DNA of 64,000 nt from Prauserella halophila (GCF_024171895.1 NZ_JAMTCQ010000009.1:1055285-1119284), one strand, 5' to 3'; numbered from the stretch's first letter, positions 1-8,876 are shown. Numbers and translations: made by a program. The notes: generated by a model not told the origin, from the sequence alone.

Positions 1-108
1 CGCTTTGCTCATGTGGGCGGTCGAGAAGATACCGACTGCTCGTGCCGACTCAGCGAGTTCGGCCATGTTCATATCGTCATTGTCCTGCTGTCCCGGGATG
101 TGCACCAT
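1..108 (-). CDS. Possible partial CDS running off the left edge
   Basis: An open reading frame on the minus strand starts at an ATG at 108 (further in-frame ATGs at 72 and 66) and runs off the window edge without a stop. About 36 residues are visible, beginning MVHIPGQQDNDDMNMAELAE. The stretch is acidic at first and then helical and alanine-rich. There is no strong ribosome binding site before any of the three starts and I recognise no family. Positions 109-275 hold no gene that I can see. It could equally be a chance frame in a high-GC genome. Confidence 0.3.
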   Translation of the reverse strand, partial: MVHIPGQQDNDDMNMAELAESARAVGIFSTAHMSKA

Positions 109-276
109 GTTCGGCAGATACCCGGCGGCGTGGTTTCCAAACCGAACCGAATTCGCATGAAAGTCCATTCAGGACACAAATCCCGCCTTTTGACGTGAGG
201 TGGGACACAATTGCGGGTTCGCGGTCGGGCGAATTCGTGGCCCCGGGTGTCACCGCGGTGCGGCAGGAATGTAGGC

Positions 277-318
277 GCGGCAGGGCCGGCGCCCGGGTGC
301 GGGTGCCGGCCCTGCCGC
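277..318 (-). terminator. Hairpin terminator downstream of hsp20
   Basis: A perfect 14-bp GC-rich inverted repeat (arms 277-290 and 305-318, loop of 14 nt) lies 9 bp beyond the stop of the Hsp20 gene on the minus strand. It has no clear U-tract, which is common for actinobacterial hairpin terminators. Confidence 0.65.
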
Positions 319-327
319 GATGTCGTT

Positions 328-771
328 CTACTTGACGTCGATCCGGCGCGCCGTGTCCTCGGGGAGCTTCGGCACGTGCACGCTCAGCACGCCGTCGGCG
401 AGTTCGGCACCCACCTGCTCGGTGTCGACACCCTCGGGCAGGGTGGCCGCGTACCGGAACTGGCCGGTGCGGCGCGTGCGGCGACGGAAGTGGCCCTCAC
501 GCTCGGTGACCTCGCCGCTCACGGTCAGCTTTCCGTCGGCCAGGTCGACCGCGATGTCCTCGCGCTTGACGCCCGGCACCTCGATCTCGACGACGTACTC
601 CTCGTCGGTCTCGCGAACGTCCGCGGCCGGCGACCAGGTCTGCGGGGTTCCGTCCGCCCCGCTTGTCAGTAGCCGTTGCAGTTCGGCGACGTCGTGCAGC
701 GGGCTGCGGACCGGACTCCAGGTGTGCAGCGGACGCGGGGTGCGGGTGGTGCGCAGAACCGGGAATGCCAT
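328..771 (-). CDS. Hsp20/alpha-crystallin family small heat-shock protein
   Basis: ATP-independent cytoplasmic holdase that binds unfolding proteins during heat stress (family knowledge). The 148-residue protein has a short N-terminal arm, an alpha-crystallin domain from about residue 45 (VEIEVPGVKREDI, LTVSGEV) and the C-terminal signature ADGVLSVHVPK, followed by a short tail. The ATG at 771 is chosen because a GAAGGGA ribosome binding site precedes it. The frame is open upstream to 900, but that stretch holds the HAIR operator and is not expected to be translated. The gene is monocistronic, between its own operator and a hairpin. Actinobacterial Acr2-type Hsp20 genes are known HspR targets, which fits the operator seen here. 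Confidence 0.93.
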   Translation of the reverse strand: MAFPVLRTTRTPRPLHTWSPVRSPLHDVAELQRLLTSGADGTPQTWSPAADVRETDEEYVVEIEVPGVKREDIAVDLADGKLTVSGEVTEREGHFRRRTRRTGQFRYAATLPEGVDTEQVGAELADGVLSVHVPKLPEDTARRIDVK

Positions 772-856
772 GTCGCTGATCCCTTCTCGGGCTCGAGGCC
801 CGCGGCTCGGGCCTGTCACTCGGTTCAACGGAGTTGCGGCAGGCTTTGTTCCCAAA

Positions 857-877
857 CTTGAGCTTTGATTGCTCAAG
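857..877. promoter_or_regulatory. HAIR element (HspR operator) upstream of hsp20
   Basis: CTTGAGC-N7-GCTCAAG is a perfect 7-bp inverted repeat with exactly the 7-bp spacer of the HspR-associated inverted repeat, whose consensus is CTTGAGT-N7-ACTCAAG. It lies about 85 bp upstream of the hsp20 start, consistent with repression by HspR (encoded elsewhere) and release on heat shock. The GC swap at the inner position is symmetric, so dyad symmetry is kept. Confidence 0.8.
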
Positions 878-982
878 TTCTTGGCTCGCATGTTCGTCAC
901 TTCTGCTGTGTCTGTGCCTCCGCTACGCCCTCACTTCCGCTGCGTCCTCACCTCCACTACGCCCTCGCCGCCGCTGTGTCCT

Positions 983-1001
983 TATAGGGGTAGGGGGTAT
1001 A
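983..1001. promoter_or_regulatory. Candidate CsoR operator upstream of the copper operon
   Basis: A TATA-flanked G-tract site (TATAGGGG-TA-GGGGGTATA) lies about 35 bp before csoR. The half-site TAGGGGGTAT resembles half-sites of CsoR-type copper-sensing repressors; the other half is not a clean inverted copy. Placement suggests that CsoR represses its own copper export operon and releases it on Cu(I). This is inference from position and the half-site. Confidence 0.45.
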
Positions 1002-1034
1002 CGATGGCGGCGTCGGAAGCGAAGGAGAGGCGTC

Positions 1035-1316
1035 ATGCGGGGTTACAGCGGAGACAAGGATGCCTACCTCAAGCGGCTGCGCCGGATCGAGGGGCAGATC
1101 CGCGGATTGCAGCGGATGGTCGAGGACGACGAGTACTGCATCGACATCCTCACGCAGGTGTCGGCCGCGACGAAGGCGCTGCAGTCACTGTCTCTGGGTC
1201 TGCTGGACGAGCATCTGAAGCATTGCGTCGCCGAGGCCGTCGCCGAAGGCGGCGAGGCGGCCGACGAGAAGGTCCGGGAGGCCAGCGAGGCGATAGCGCG
1301 CCTCGTGCGGTCGTGA
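1035..1316 (+). CDS. csoR: CsoR-type copper-sensing transcriptional repressor
   Basis: All-helical DUF156/CsoR repressor that leaves DNA when Cu(I) binds. The 93-residue protein has the family core (YLKRLRRIEGQIRGLQRMVE) and the Cu(I) ligand set in register: Cys35 (DDEYCIDIL), His60 and Cys64 (EHLKHC). The ATG at 1035 follows a GGAGAGG ribosome binding site at 1024-1030. It is first in a csoR-copZ-copA order, so it very likely autoregulates the operon from the site just upstream. The full Cys-His-Cys set argues for copper rather than nickel (RcnR) or formaldehyde (FrmR) sensing. Confidence 0.94.
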   Translation: MRGYSGDKDAYLKRLRRIEGQIRGLQRMVEDDEYCIDILTQVSAATKALQSLSLGLLDEHLKHCVAEAVAEGGEAADEKVREASEAIARLVRS

Positions 1317-1356
1317 CCGGGAAACGCCAGGCGATTTCACAGGGAAGGTGACAACG

Positions 1357-1563
1357 ATGTTCGAGAAGACCTACACCGTGACCGGGATGACCTGCCAGCA
1401 CTGCGTGGCGTCGGTGACCGAGGAGGTCGGCGAGCTCGACGGCGTGCAGTCCGTGAACGTCGACCTCGACACCGGAGCGGTGACCGTGACCAGCGAGGCG
1501 GAGCTGGCCGAGGACAACGTGCGCTCGGCCGTCGAAGAAGCCGGGTACACGCTGACCGCATGA
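1357..1563 (+). CDS. copZ: Heavy-metal-associated (HMA) copper chaperone, CopZ-like
   Basis: A 68-residue single HMA domain with the Cu(I)-binding loop GMTCQHC near the N-terminus. Family members carry Cu(I) in the cytoplasm and hand it to the P1B-ATPase or to CsoR. The ATG at 1357 is preferred over the in-frame GTG at 1348, since AGGGAAGG at 1341-1348 is then correctly spaced. It lies 40 bp after csoR and 61 bp before the ATPase gene, in the same direction, so the three form one copper efflux operon. Confidence 0.92.
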   Translation: MFEKTYTVTGMTCQHCVASVTEEVGELDGVQSVNVDLDTGAVTVTSEAELAEDNVRSAVEEAGYTLTA

Positions 1564-1624
1564 GGTCGCGAACCCGTGTATCGAGTCGCGCACCCGTGAG
1601 CGACGAGCTGTGAAGGAGGCGGCG

Positions 1625-3925
1625 ATGACGGCCGGACCGCGGACACCGGAGGGTGCCGAGGCCGCCGGGCAGGATCCGGTGGCTGAGCACGAGGTCGAGT
1701 TGGCGATCAGTGGCATGACGTGTGCCTCGTGTGCGAACCGCATCGAACGCAAGCTCAACAAGCTCGACGGCGTCGCGGCGTCGGTGAACTACGCGACCGA
1801 GAAGGCGCGCGTGTCCTATTCCGCCGGGGTGACGCCGGATCGGCTGGTCGAGACGGTCGAAGCCGCGGGCTACGAGGCGGCGCTGCCCGCCCCGGAGGTA
1901 TCCGATGAGGCCGGGGCTCACGACGGGTCGGCCGCCGAACCCGTCGACCGCGAAGCGGAATCCCTTCGGCAGCGCCTCATCGGGGCGATCGTGCTGGCGG
2001 TGCCGGTGATCGTGCTGGCGATGGTGCCGCCGCTGCAGTTCGCCAACTGGCAGTGGGCCTCGCTCACGCTGGCCTCGCCGGTCGTGGTGTGGGCGGCGTG
2101 GCCGTTCCACCGCAGCGCGCTCATCAACCTGAGGCACGGCGCGGCGACGATGGACACGCTGGTGTCGATGGGCGTGTCCGCGGCGTATGCGTGGTCGCTC
2201 TACGCACTGTTCTTCGGCAGCGCGGGCATGCCCGGGATGACGCACGCCTTCGAGTTCACGATCGAACGCGGGGACGGCAGCGCGAACATCTATCTCGAGG
2301 TCGCCGCGGGTGTCACGATGTTCTTGCTGGCGGGCCGGTACTTCGAGGCGCGCGCGAAGCGGCGGGCCGGTGCAGCGCTGCGGGCGTTGCTCGACCTCGG
2401 TGCCAAGGACGTCGGCGTGCTGCGCGACGGCCGCGAGGAGCGCATCCCCGTCGACCGGCTCGGTGTCGGTGACCGGTTCGTCGTGCGGCCGGGGGAGAAG
2501 ATCGCGACCGACGGAGTCGTCGTCGAGGGCGCGTCGGCGGTCGATGCGAGCATGCTCACCGGTGAGTCGGTGCCGGTCGAGGTCACCGAGGGCGACACCG
2601 TCGTCGGCGCGACCGTCAACCAGGGCGGCAGGCTCGTGGTCGAGGCGACCCGCGTCGGCGGGGACACGCGGCTGGCGCAGATGGCCAAGCTCGTCGAGGA
2701 CGCCCAGGCCGGTAAGGCCGAGGTGCAGCGGCTCGCCGACCGCATTTCCGGCGTGTTCGTGCCGATCGTCATCGTGCTGGCCGTGGGCACGCTCATCGGC
2801 TGGCTGGCCACCGGTGGCGCAGTCGAGGCGGCGTTCACCGCAGCCGTCGCCGTGCTGATCATCGCGTGCCCGTGTGCACTGGGCCTGGCCACGCCGACAG
2901 CGCTGCTCGTCGGTACCGGCCGCGGCGCGCAGCTCGGCATCCTCATCAAGGGCCCCGAGGTGCTCGAATCCACGCGCAGGGTCGACACGGTCGTGCTCGA
3001 CAAGACCGGAACCGTGACCACCGCGGCGATGACACTCGGTGCGGTGCATCTCGCCGAGGGGACGGCCCGCGAGGAGGCGTTGCGGCTGGCCGGTGCCGTC
3101 GAGAACGCCTCGCAGCATCCCATCGCCAGGGCCATCGCGGACGCGGCGGAGCGGGAATTCGGCGCGCTGCCGGAGGCGAGCGACTTCGCCACGACGAACG
3201 GCCTCGGCGTGCACGGTGTGGTCGAGGGCCACGCGGTCGTCGTGGGCAGGGAGGCGCTGGCGAGGGAGTGGAGCCTGACGCTGCCGGACGAGCTCGTGGC
3301 CGCGAAGGACGCCGCGGAACGCGATGGTGGCACCGCGGTGATCGCGGGCTGGGACGGCGAGGCGCGTGCCGTACTGGTCGTCACCGACGAGGTCAAGGCG
3401 ACGTCGGTCGAAGCGGTGCGGCGGATGCGGTCGCTGGGACTGCGCCCGGTGCTGCTGACCGGTGACAACGACGCGGTCGCGCGGGCCGTGGCCACGCAGG
3501 TCGGTATCGACGATCCGGCCGACGTGATCGCCGAGGTACTGCCCGAGGACAAGGTGGCCGTGGTGCAGCGGCTGCAGTCGGAGGGGCGTGTCGTCGCGAT
3601 GGTCGGCGACGGGGTGAACGACGCTGCCGCGCTGGCCTGCGCCGACCTGGGGCTGGCAATGGGTACCGGTACGGACGTCGCGATCGAGGCGGGCGACCTG
3701 ACGCTGGTGCGCGGCGATCTCACCGCGGCGGCCGACGCCATCCGATTGTCCCGCCGGACCCTGCGCACCATCCAGGGCAACCTCTTCTGGGCGTTCGGCT
3801 ACAACGTGGCCGCGCTGCCACTCGCGGCGGCGGGACTGCTCAACCCGATGCTCGCCGGCGCCGCCATGGCGCTGAGCTCGGTGTTCGTGGTGACGAACAG
3901 CCTGCGGCTACGCCGCTTCTCCTGA
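1625..3925 (+). CDS. copA: Copper-exporting P1B-type ATPase
   Basis: A 766-residue inner-membrane pump that exports Cu(I) using ATP. Visible in order: an N-terminal HMA domain with GMTCASC at 30-36; paired hydrophobic segments from about residue 120; the actuator TGES; the transport motif CPC at 415-417 ([15 protein letters not shown]); the phosphorylation site DKTGT with Asp459; the HP motif in SQHPIARAI; and the hinge GDGVND at 661-666. CPC is typical of Cu(I)/Ag(I) pumps. The ATG at 1625 is chosen because of the strong AAGGAGGCGG site at 1613-1622; an upstream GTG at 1610 has no such site. It is the last gene of the csoR operon. Confidence 0.95.
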   Translation: MTAGPRTPEGAEAAGQDPVAEHEVELAISGMTCASCANRIERKLNKLDGVAASVNYATEKARVSYSAGVTPDRLVETVEAAGYEAALPAPEVSDEAGAHDGSAAEPVDREAESLRQRLIGAIVLAVPVIVLAMVPPLQFANWQWASLTLASPVVVWAAWPFHRSALINLRHGAATMDTLVSMGVSAAYAWSLYALFFGSAGMPGMTHAFEFTIERGDGSANIYLEVAAGVTMFLLAGRYFEARAKRRAGAALRALLDLGAKDVGVLRDGREERIPVDRLGVGDRFVVRPGEKIATDGVVVEGASAVDASMLTGESVPVEVTEGDTVVGATVNQGGRLVVEATRVGGDTRLAQMAKLVEDAQAGKAEVQRLADRISGVFVPIVIVLAVGTLIGWLATGGAVEAAFTAAVAVLIIACPCALGLATPTALLVGTGRGAQLGILIKGPEVLESTRRVDTVVLDKTGTVTTAAMTLGAVHLAEGTAREEALRLAGAVENASQHPIARAIADAAEREFGALPEASDFATTNGLGVHGVVEGHAVVVGREALAREWSLTLPDELVAAKDAAERDGGTAVIAGWDGEARAVLVVTDEVKATSVEAVRRMRSLGLRPVLLTGDNDAVARAVATQVGIDDPADVIAEVLPEDKVAVVQRLQSEGRVVAMVGDGVNDAAALACADLGLAMGTGTDVAIEAGDLTLVRGDLTAAADAIRLSRRTLRTIQGNLFWAFGYNVAALPLAAAGLLNPMLAGAAMALSSVFVVTNSLRLRRFS

Positions 3926-3949
3926 GGCGGGGGTTTTTCGCGGTCGGGC

Positions 3950-4567
3950 TCAGCGGCTGCGCCAGTGGGGTACGCCGAGAAAGATCAGGCGCAGCTTCCG
4001 CTCGGCTTCGGCCGTGATCTCCGCCGTCGCGCCGGGGCGCGCCTCCAGCAGTTCGAGCGCGGTCGCGAGCATCGCGGACACGATGAGGTCGGCCAGCATG
4101 TGCAGGTCTTCGGTGGACCAGTCGCGCAGACGGTCGAACCGCGCGAGATCCACGGCCAGCTCGCCGGCCAGGAGTTTCAGCTCCACGCCGATGGTTTGGC
4201 GCACGGCGCCGGTGCCGCCGTAGCGTTCCCGCACCAGGAACCAGTAGTGCTCCTCGTGTGAACGCACGTGCTCCGAGAGCGTCCGGACCGACGCGCGGAT
4301 GAGGTCTGCCGAACCGTCGGGGGTGTTGCGTGCACCGCGGATCATCGTCCGCAGCGTGCGCATCGACTCCTCGACGAGCGTGACGCCGAGTTCGTCCATC
4401 GACTCGAAATGGCGGTAGAACGCCGTCGGCACGACACCGGCCTGCTTGGTGATCTCCCGCAGGCTCAGTCCGGCGAATCCCCGCTCGGACGCCAGCCCCA
4501 GTGCGGCGTCGAGCAGCGCGCGGCGCGTCCGTTCCTTGCGCTCGTTGCGGGTCTCCGGTGCCGTCAT
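3950..4567 (-). CDS. TetR-family regulator, probably of the divergent desaturase operon
   Basis: A 205-residue TetR protein: an N-terminal helix-turn-helix at about residues 20-65 (RRALLDAALGLASERGF, LREITKQAGVVPTAFYRHF) and a helical ligand-binding domain. It is divergent from the ferredoxin-reductase/desaturase pair, and a dyad in the shared 124-bp spacer resembles operators of DesT/FabR-type TetR repressors that sense acyl-CoAs and control unsaturated fatty acid synthesis. Such a role is inferred from context. The ATG at 4567 gives the usual short N-terminal arm; an in-frame ATG at 4624 would run into the promoter. Confidence 0.85.
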   Translation of the reverse strand: MTAPETRNERKERTRRALLDAALGLASERGFAGLSLREITKQAGVVPTAFYRHFESMDELGVTLVEESMRTLRTMIRGARNTPDGSADLIRASVRTLSEHVRSHEEHYWFLVRERYGGTGAVRQTIGVELKLLAGELAVDLARFDRLRDWSTEDLHMLADLIVSAMLATALELLEARPGATAEITAEAERKLRLIFLGVPHWRSR

Positions 4568-4656
4568 GGCCTTCGAGCATACGTCGGGCGGTCCTGTAAC
4601 CCCGTTCACATCGACCGTGTTCACCTTGCGCCTCCACGTGATCGCCTACAGGATTG

Positions 4657-4674
4657 AGTGTACAGTCGTTCACT
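4657..4674. promoter_or_regulatory. Palindromic TetR operator candidate (DesT/FabR-like)
   Basis: AGTG-TACAGTCGTT-CACT is an 18-bp dyad (AGTGnAC-N4-GTnCACT) 17 bp upstream of the oxidoreductase start, overlapping where its promoter should be. Two further half-sites, GTTCAC, lie at about 4604 and 4618. As recalled, operators of TetR regulators of fatty acid desaturation in proteobacteria have the same AGTGAAC-N4-GTTCACT form. Binding by the adjacent TetR is inferred. Confidence 0.55.
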
Positions 4675-4691
4675 GAAAACGGAGGCGCGGA

Positions 4692-5783
4692 ATGGCGATA
4701 CCCACAGTGGTGCGGCGCGCGGCGACCCGGCCGGGATCGCTGCCCGCCTCGCTCGGGTCGCTGGCGGAAAGGCTGCTGACACCGCACGGAGTCGACCGCT
4801 ACCTCGAGCTGATCGATCCGATGCTGGTGCGCACCGACGTCCGCGGCGAGGTCGTGGCGCTGCGCAGGCCGACCAGGGACTCGATCACGCTGACGGTTCG
4901 CCCGAGCAGGGCGTGGCGGGGTTTCGCCGCGGGGCAGTTCGTGCGTGTCACCGTCGACATCGACGGCGTGCGGCGCACGCGCTGCTACTCGCCGGCCGGC
5001 AGCGCTCACCGCAGCGGCGAGCTCGAATTCACCGTCAAGGCCCACGAGGGCGGGCTGGTCTCACGTCACGTGCACGAACGTGCCCACCTGGGCATGGTGC
5101 TCGGGCTCTCGCCCGCAGGCGGCACGTTCGCACTGCCCGAGCAGCGGCCGGACTCCGTCGTGCTCGTCGCGGGAGGCAGCGGCATCACGCCCGTGCTGTC
5201 GATGCTGCGGACGCTGGTCGACGAACGGTATCCGGGCGAGGTCTCGCTGCTGTACTACGCGCGGACTCCCGCCGACGTGCCGTACGCAGAGGAGCTGGAC
5301 GAGCTCGCGGCGCGGCGTGGGGTGCGCATCCACGTGCGGCACACGGCCTCCGACGGCCATTTCACCGCCGAGCACCTGCGCCGCGTCGCCCCGTGGTTCG
5401 CGCGCGCCACCACCTTTCTCTGCGGTCCGCCGCCGCTGATGGACGCCGTGCGCGCGCTGTACGCGGATGCGGGGATCAGTGAACACCTGCACACCGAGGA
5501 GTTCACGCCACCGGTGCCGGCGGTCGCCGGGACCGGCGGCCGGATCCGCTTCGCGCGCAGCGGGGTGGACATCGTGAGCGACGGCAGGCCGCTGCTCGAA
5601 CAGGCGGAGGACGCCGGACTGTCCCCCGAACACGGCTGCCGCATGGGCATCTGCTTCTCGTGCACCCAGCGCAAGGTCTCCGGCGTCGTGCGCACCGCGA
5701 GCGGCGAGGAATCCGCCGAGGACGACGAAGAAATCCAGCTGTGCGTCACCGCCGCGGCCGGTGACGTCGAGATCGACTGTTAG
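4692..5783 (+). CDS. FAD/[2Fe-2S] oxidoreductase, electron donor to acyl-CoA desaturase
   Basis: A 363-residue reductase that should pass electrons from NAD(P)H through FAD to an iron-sulfur centre and on to the neighbouring desaturase, as described for the mycobacterial Rv3230c/DesA3 pair. Visible: the FAD-binding RCYSPAG near 97-103; the NAD(P) loop LVAGGSGITP at 158-167 and CGPPP at 244-248; and a C-terminal plant-type ferredoxin domain with Cys316, Cys321, Cys324 and Cys351. GGAGG at 4681-4685 fits the ATG at 4692. It ends 8 bp before the desaturase, so the two are co-transcribed. Confidence 0.93.
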   Translation: MAIPTVVRRAATRPGSLPASLGSLAERLLTPHGVDRYLELIDPMLVRTDVRGEVVALRRPTRDSITLTVRPSRAWRGFAAGQFVRVTVDIDGVRRTRCYSPAGSAHRSGELEFTVKAHEGGLVSRHVHERAHLGMVLGLSPAGGTFALPEQRPDSVVLVAGGSGITPVLSMLRTLVDERYPGEVSLLYYARTPADVPYAEELDELAARRGVRIHVRHTASDGHFTAEHLRRVAPWFARATTFLCGPPPLMDAVRALYADAGISEHLHTEEFTPPVPAVAGTGGRIRFARSGVDIVSDGRPLLEQAEDAGLSPEHGCRMGICFSCTQRKVSGVVRTASGEESAEDDEEIQLCVTAAAGDVEIDC

Positions 5784-5791
5784 GAGCACCC

Positions 5792-6910
5792 ATGACGGGC
5801 TTGCAGGACCGGCTCACGTCGGAGCAGGTCGAGGAATTCGGCCGCGAGATGGACGAACTGCGGCAGCGGGTCGTCGCCGACCTCGGCGCCGAGGACGTCG
5901 AGTACATCCAGAACGTCATCAAGACCCAGCGGGGCCTCGAGGTCACCGGCAGGGCACTGATGTACGCCGGGTTCTTCCCGCCCGCCTGGCTCGCGGGAGT
6001 GAGCGCGCTGTCGCTGGCGAAGATCCTCGACAACATGGAGATCGGCCACAACGTCATGCACGGCCAGTACGACTGGACGCGTGACCCGGCGCTGAGCTCG
6101 CAGCGGTTCGAATGGGACAACGTGGCACCCGCCGAGAACTGGCGATACTCCCACAACTACATCCACCACACCTACACCAACATCGTCGACAAGGACCGCG
6201 ACGTCGGTTACGGCGTGCTGCGCATCGACCCGGCGCAGCAGTGGCATCCGTACTACCTCGGCAACCCGGTGTACGCGACGTTGCTGGCGATCTTCTTCCA
6301 GTGGGGCGTCATGCTGCACGACCTCGAGATCGACCGGGTCGTCAAGGGTGAGCGCAAGTGGTCGGAGTTCAGCGAGGAGCGCCGCCGCATCGGCAAGAAG
6401 ATGGGCACGCAGATCGGCAAGGACTATGTGCTGTTCCCGCTGCTCACGGGGCCGCTGGCGCCGCTCACGTTCGCGGGCAACGCCGCGGCCAACCTGACGC
6501 GGAACCTCTGGTCGTTCGGGATCATCTTCTGCGGCCACTTCCCGGCCGACGTCGAGAGCTTCTCCGAGGAGGAGACCGAACACGAGACCCGCGGACAGTG
6601 GTACCTGCGGCAGATCCTCGGCTCGGCCAACATCACCGGTGGCCCGCTGTTCCACATCCTCTCCGGCAACCTCTCGCACCAGATCGAGCACCACCTGTTC
6701 CCGGACATCCCGGCGCGGCGGTATCCGCAGATCGCGGGCGAGGTGCGGGCGATCTGCGAGAAGTACGGATTGCCGTACCACACAGGGCCGCTGCACAAGC
6801 AGTTGTGGTCGGTGGCGAAGAAGATCGTCAAGTTCGCACTTCCCGGCAGCGGGGACTCAGCGCCGGAACCGGCTACAGTCGAGCGCGACCGGACACCTGC
6901 TGCGGCGTGA
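5792..6910 (+). CDS. Membrane acyl-CoA/fatty acid desaturase (DesA3-like)
   Basis: A 372-residue di-iron integral membrane desaturase, expected to insert a delta-9 double bond into stearoyl- or palmitoyl-CoA. All three histidine boxes are present: HNVMH at 86-90, HNYIHH at 121-126 and HQIEHH at 296-301. Hydrophobic segments at about 55-77 and 157-178 and a pair near 215-250 anchor it. A TAGGAGC site lies just before the ATG. Co-transcribed with the upstream reductase and probably controlled by the divergent TetR. Length and motifs match stand-alone actinobacterial desaturases with a separate ferredoxin-reductase partner. Confidence 0.93.
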   Translation: MTGLQDRLTSEQVEEFGREMDELRQRVVADLGAEDVEYIQNVIKTQRGLEVTGRALMYAGFFPPAWLAGVSALSLAKILDNMEIGHNVMHGQYDWTRDPALSSQRFEWDNVAPAENWRYSHNYIHHTYTNIVDKDRDVGYGVLRIDPAQQWHPYYLGNPVYATLLAIFFQWGVMLHDLEIDRVVKGERKWSEFSEERRRIGKKMGTQIGKDYVLFPLLTGPLAPLTFAGNAAANLTRNLWSFGIIFCGHFPADVESFSEEETEHETRGQWYLRQILGSANITGGPLFHILSGNLSHQIEHHLFPDIPARRYPQIAGEVRAICEKYGLPYHTGPLHKQLWSVAKKIVKFALPGSGDSAPEPATVERDRTPAAA

Positions 6911-6940
6911 CACCCGCAGAACACACGAGGGAGCGGTGAC

Positions 6941-7150
6941 ATGGTCGGCCGATTCGAAGCGGGTAAGGACACGGTGCAGGTACTCACCGAGCAGGCGGCG
7001 TCGCACGTCGGCAACATCGCCGGGATCATCACGGGCGCGGTGCGCGACGTCGCCCGCGAGACGGGTGACTGGATGACCGAGCTGATCGAGATGCGCGAGG
7101 CGTCCGGCAAGGCCGTGGCCGACGACGAGCGGGGCCCGTCCGACCACTGA
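6941..7150 (+). CDS. Small conserved-looking protein, third gene of the desaturase operon
   Basis: A 69-residue, mostly helical, charged protein with no signal peptide or cysteine. It starts at an ATG at 6941 behind GGAGCGGTGAC and lies 30 bp after the desaturase in the same direction. The middle ([20 protein letters not shown]) is amphipathic and could lie on the membrane. I do not recognise a family. Its position suggests an accessory or stability factor for the desaturase, which is inference only. Confidence 0.7.
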   Translation: MVGRFEAGKDTVQVLTEQAASHVGNIAGIITGAVRDVARETGDWMTELIEMREASGKAVADDERGPSDH

Positions 7151-7224
7151 CGGCGCAGGCCGCGGGGCAGGCGCATGTGGCGTGTGCCTCCCCGGGCGGA
7201 CCGGGCGTGCCCGCGGTGGTCATG

Positions 7225-7713
7225 ATGTCGGGCGTGAGTGACGTGATGAGTACGGCAGACCTCGTCGACGAGCACGGCGAGGCGCTGCGCGTGTGCGATA
7301 CCCAGTTCCGGCAGTTCGGCTCGCACCGCGAGTTCTCCGGCAGGGTGCGGACGGTGTCCTGTTACCAGGACAACGGCCTGGTCAAGCAGCTGCTGAACTC
7401 CGACGGCGAGGGCTGCGTGCTCGTGGTCGACGGCCGCGGGTCGCTGCACACGGCACTGACCGGTGACCTGATCGCGGGCGCGGCGGTGCGCAACGGCTGG
7501 GCCGGGCTCGTCGTCAACGGCGCGGTGCGGGACTCGGCGGTGCTGGGCGGACTGCCGCTGGGCGTCAAGGCCCTCGGCACCAACCCGCGCAAGAGCAGCA
7601 AGGACGGGGTCGGCGAGGTCGACATCCCGGTCGGATTCGGCGGCATCACGTTCCACCCCGGCGACACGCTGTACGCCGACGACGACGGCGTGGTGCTGCT
7701 GCCCCGCTCCTGA
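7225..7713 (+). CDS. rraA: RraA-like protein (regulator of RNase E activity / aldolase fold)
   Basis: About 163 residues of the RraA/MenG fold: [16 protein letters not shown] at the N-terminus, [13 protein letters not shown], the GAVRDS loop, and GTNPRKS. Members bind RNase E in some bacteria, while others are 4-hydroxy-4-methyl-2-oxoglutarate or oxaloacetate aldolases that use the D-x20-R-D motif; the GDL and VRD positions look intact, so enzymatic activity is possible. The start is uncertain: ATG codons at 7222, 7225 and 7246 are in frame, none with a clear ribosome binding site. ATG 7225 gives the usual short tail before TADLVD. Confidence 0.88.
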   Translation: MSGVSDVMSTADLVDEHGEALRVCDTQFRQFGSHREFSGRVRTVSCYQDNGLVKQLLNSDGEGCVLVVDGRGSLHTALTGDLIAGAAVRNGWAGLVVNGAVRDSAVLGGLPLGVKALGTNPRKSSKDGVGEVDIPVGFGGITFHPGDTLYADDDGVVLLPRS

Positions 7714-7810
7714 CCGGCCGTGGGTGAGAACGCGGCTGTGGGCGAGAACGGCCTCACGGCCGCGGCGGGGCGCAGGCGAGGTGGCGGCGCCGGGCGGTCA
7801 GACTGACGGT

Positions 7811-8860
7811 ATGCAGGCTGTCGTCTACGCCGGTTACGGCGAACCGCCCGTGCTCACCGACGTGCCGGAACCCGAGTGCCCGCCGGACGGTGTGGTGATC
7901 GCCGTCCGCGCCACCGGCGTGTGCCGGTCGGACTGGCATGCCTGGAAGGGTCACGAGCAGGTGCCGTTGCCGCAGATCCCGGGGCACGAACTGGCAGGCG
8001 TCATCACCGAAACCGGCCCCGAGGTCACCCGCTGGCACCCCGGGGCGCGGGTGACGGTGCCGTTCGTGTGCGGGTGCGGCCGGTGCGAGTACTGCGCCGC
8101 GGGCGAGGCCCAGGTGTGTCCGCATCAGACCCAGCCGGGGTTCACCGGACCGGGCTCGTATGCCGAGCGCGTGGCACTGCACGCGGCGGACCTGAATCTC
8201 GTGGCGGTGCCCGAATCCGTGGACTTCACCGCGGCGGCCTCGCTCGGTTGCCGGTTCGCGACGGCCTTCCGCGCGGTGACGGCCCACGGCAGCATCGGGC
8301 CGGGGAACTGGCTGGCCGTGCACGGCTGCGGGGGCGTGGGCTTGTCGGCGGTGCAGATCGGCGTCGCGCTGGGCGCACGGGTCGTCGCGGTCGACGTCGC
8401 GGACTCGCCGCTCGAGAGTGCCCGCACTCTCGGAGCCCGGGCCGTCGTGAATTCGGCGGGTTCCGGTGCCGCCGAGACCGCAGCCGCAGTCCGGGAACTC
8501 ACCGGGGGCGGTGCACACGTGTCGCTGGATGCCTTCGGATCGGCCGGCACCTGCACCCAATCGGTGCGCAGCCTGCGCCGCCGGGGCAGGCACGTGCAGG
8601 TCGGCCTGCTGTTCGGCGAGGCAGCGACGCCGCCGGTCCCGATGGACGTCGTCACCGCGCAGGAACTGGAGATCTACGGCTCCCACGGGATGCCCGCGCG
8701 GGACTATCCACAGCTGCTGGGCATGCTCGCCGACGGCAGGCTGCGGCCGGAGGACCTGATCGGCGAGACCATCGGCCTCGCGCAGGCACCCGCTGCTCTG
8801 GCTGCGATGGACGCGCCCACCGCGGGCACGGGGATGACCGTCGTCGAACTGCCTGGCTGA
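7811..8860 (+). CDS. Zinc-dependent alcohol dehydrogenase (MDR family)
   Basis: A 349-residue medium-chain dehydrogenase/reductase. Catalytic zinc ligands: Cys in GVCRSDWH and the GHE motif. Structural zinc: the four-cysteine lobe CGCGRCEYCAAGEAQVC. The NAD(P) Rossmann loop is GCGGVGLSAVQIG. It oxidises an alcohol or polyol; the substrate cannot be told from sequence, though it resembles zinc ADHs of the AdhP/threonine dehydrogenase branch. The ATG at 7811 begins the canonical MQAVVYAGYGEP start. It lies 97 bp after the RraA-like gene and may be transcribed alone. Confidence 0.9.
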   Translation: MQAVVYAGYGEPPVLTDVPEPECPPDGVVIAVRATGVCRSDWHAWKGHEQVPLPQIPGHELAGVITETGPEVTRWHPGARVTVPFVCGCGRCEYCAAGEAQVCPHQTQPGFTGPGSYAERVALHAADLNLVAVPESVDFTAAASLGCRFATAFRAVTAHGSIGPGNWLAVHGCGGVGLSAVQIGVALGARVVAVDVADSPLESARTLGARAVVNSAGSGAAETAAAVRELTGGGAHVSLDAFGSAGTCTQSVRSLRRRGRHVQVGLLFGEAATPPVPMDVVTAQELEIYGSHGMPARDYPQLLGMLADGRLRPEDLIGETIGLAQAPAALAAMDAPTAGTGMTVVELPG

Positions 8861-8876
8861 GTCACCGGCGCGTGGA

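Noticed and set aside
1337-3780. Long antisense frames opposite the copper ATPase
   Set aside because: They are shadows caused by GC-rich third positions; composition is Arg/Ser/Thr/Pro-rich with no motifs, whereas the plus strand has the full P1B-ATPase signature set.
3926-3949. Terminator between the convergent copA and tetR genes
   Set aside because: The gap is only 24 bp; there is a short G-then-T run but no inverted repeat that could be called a terminator.
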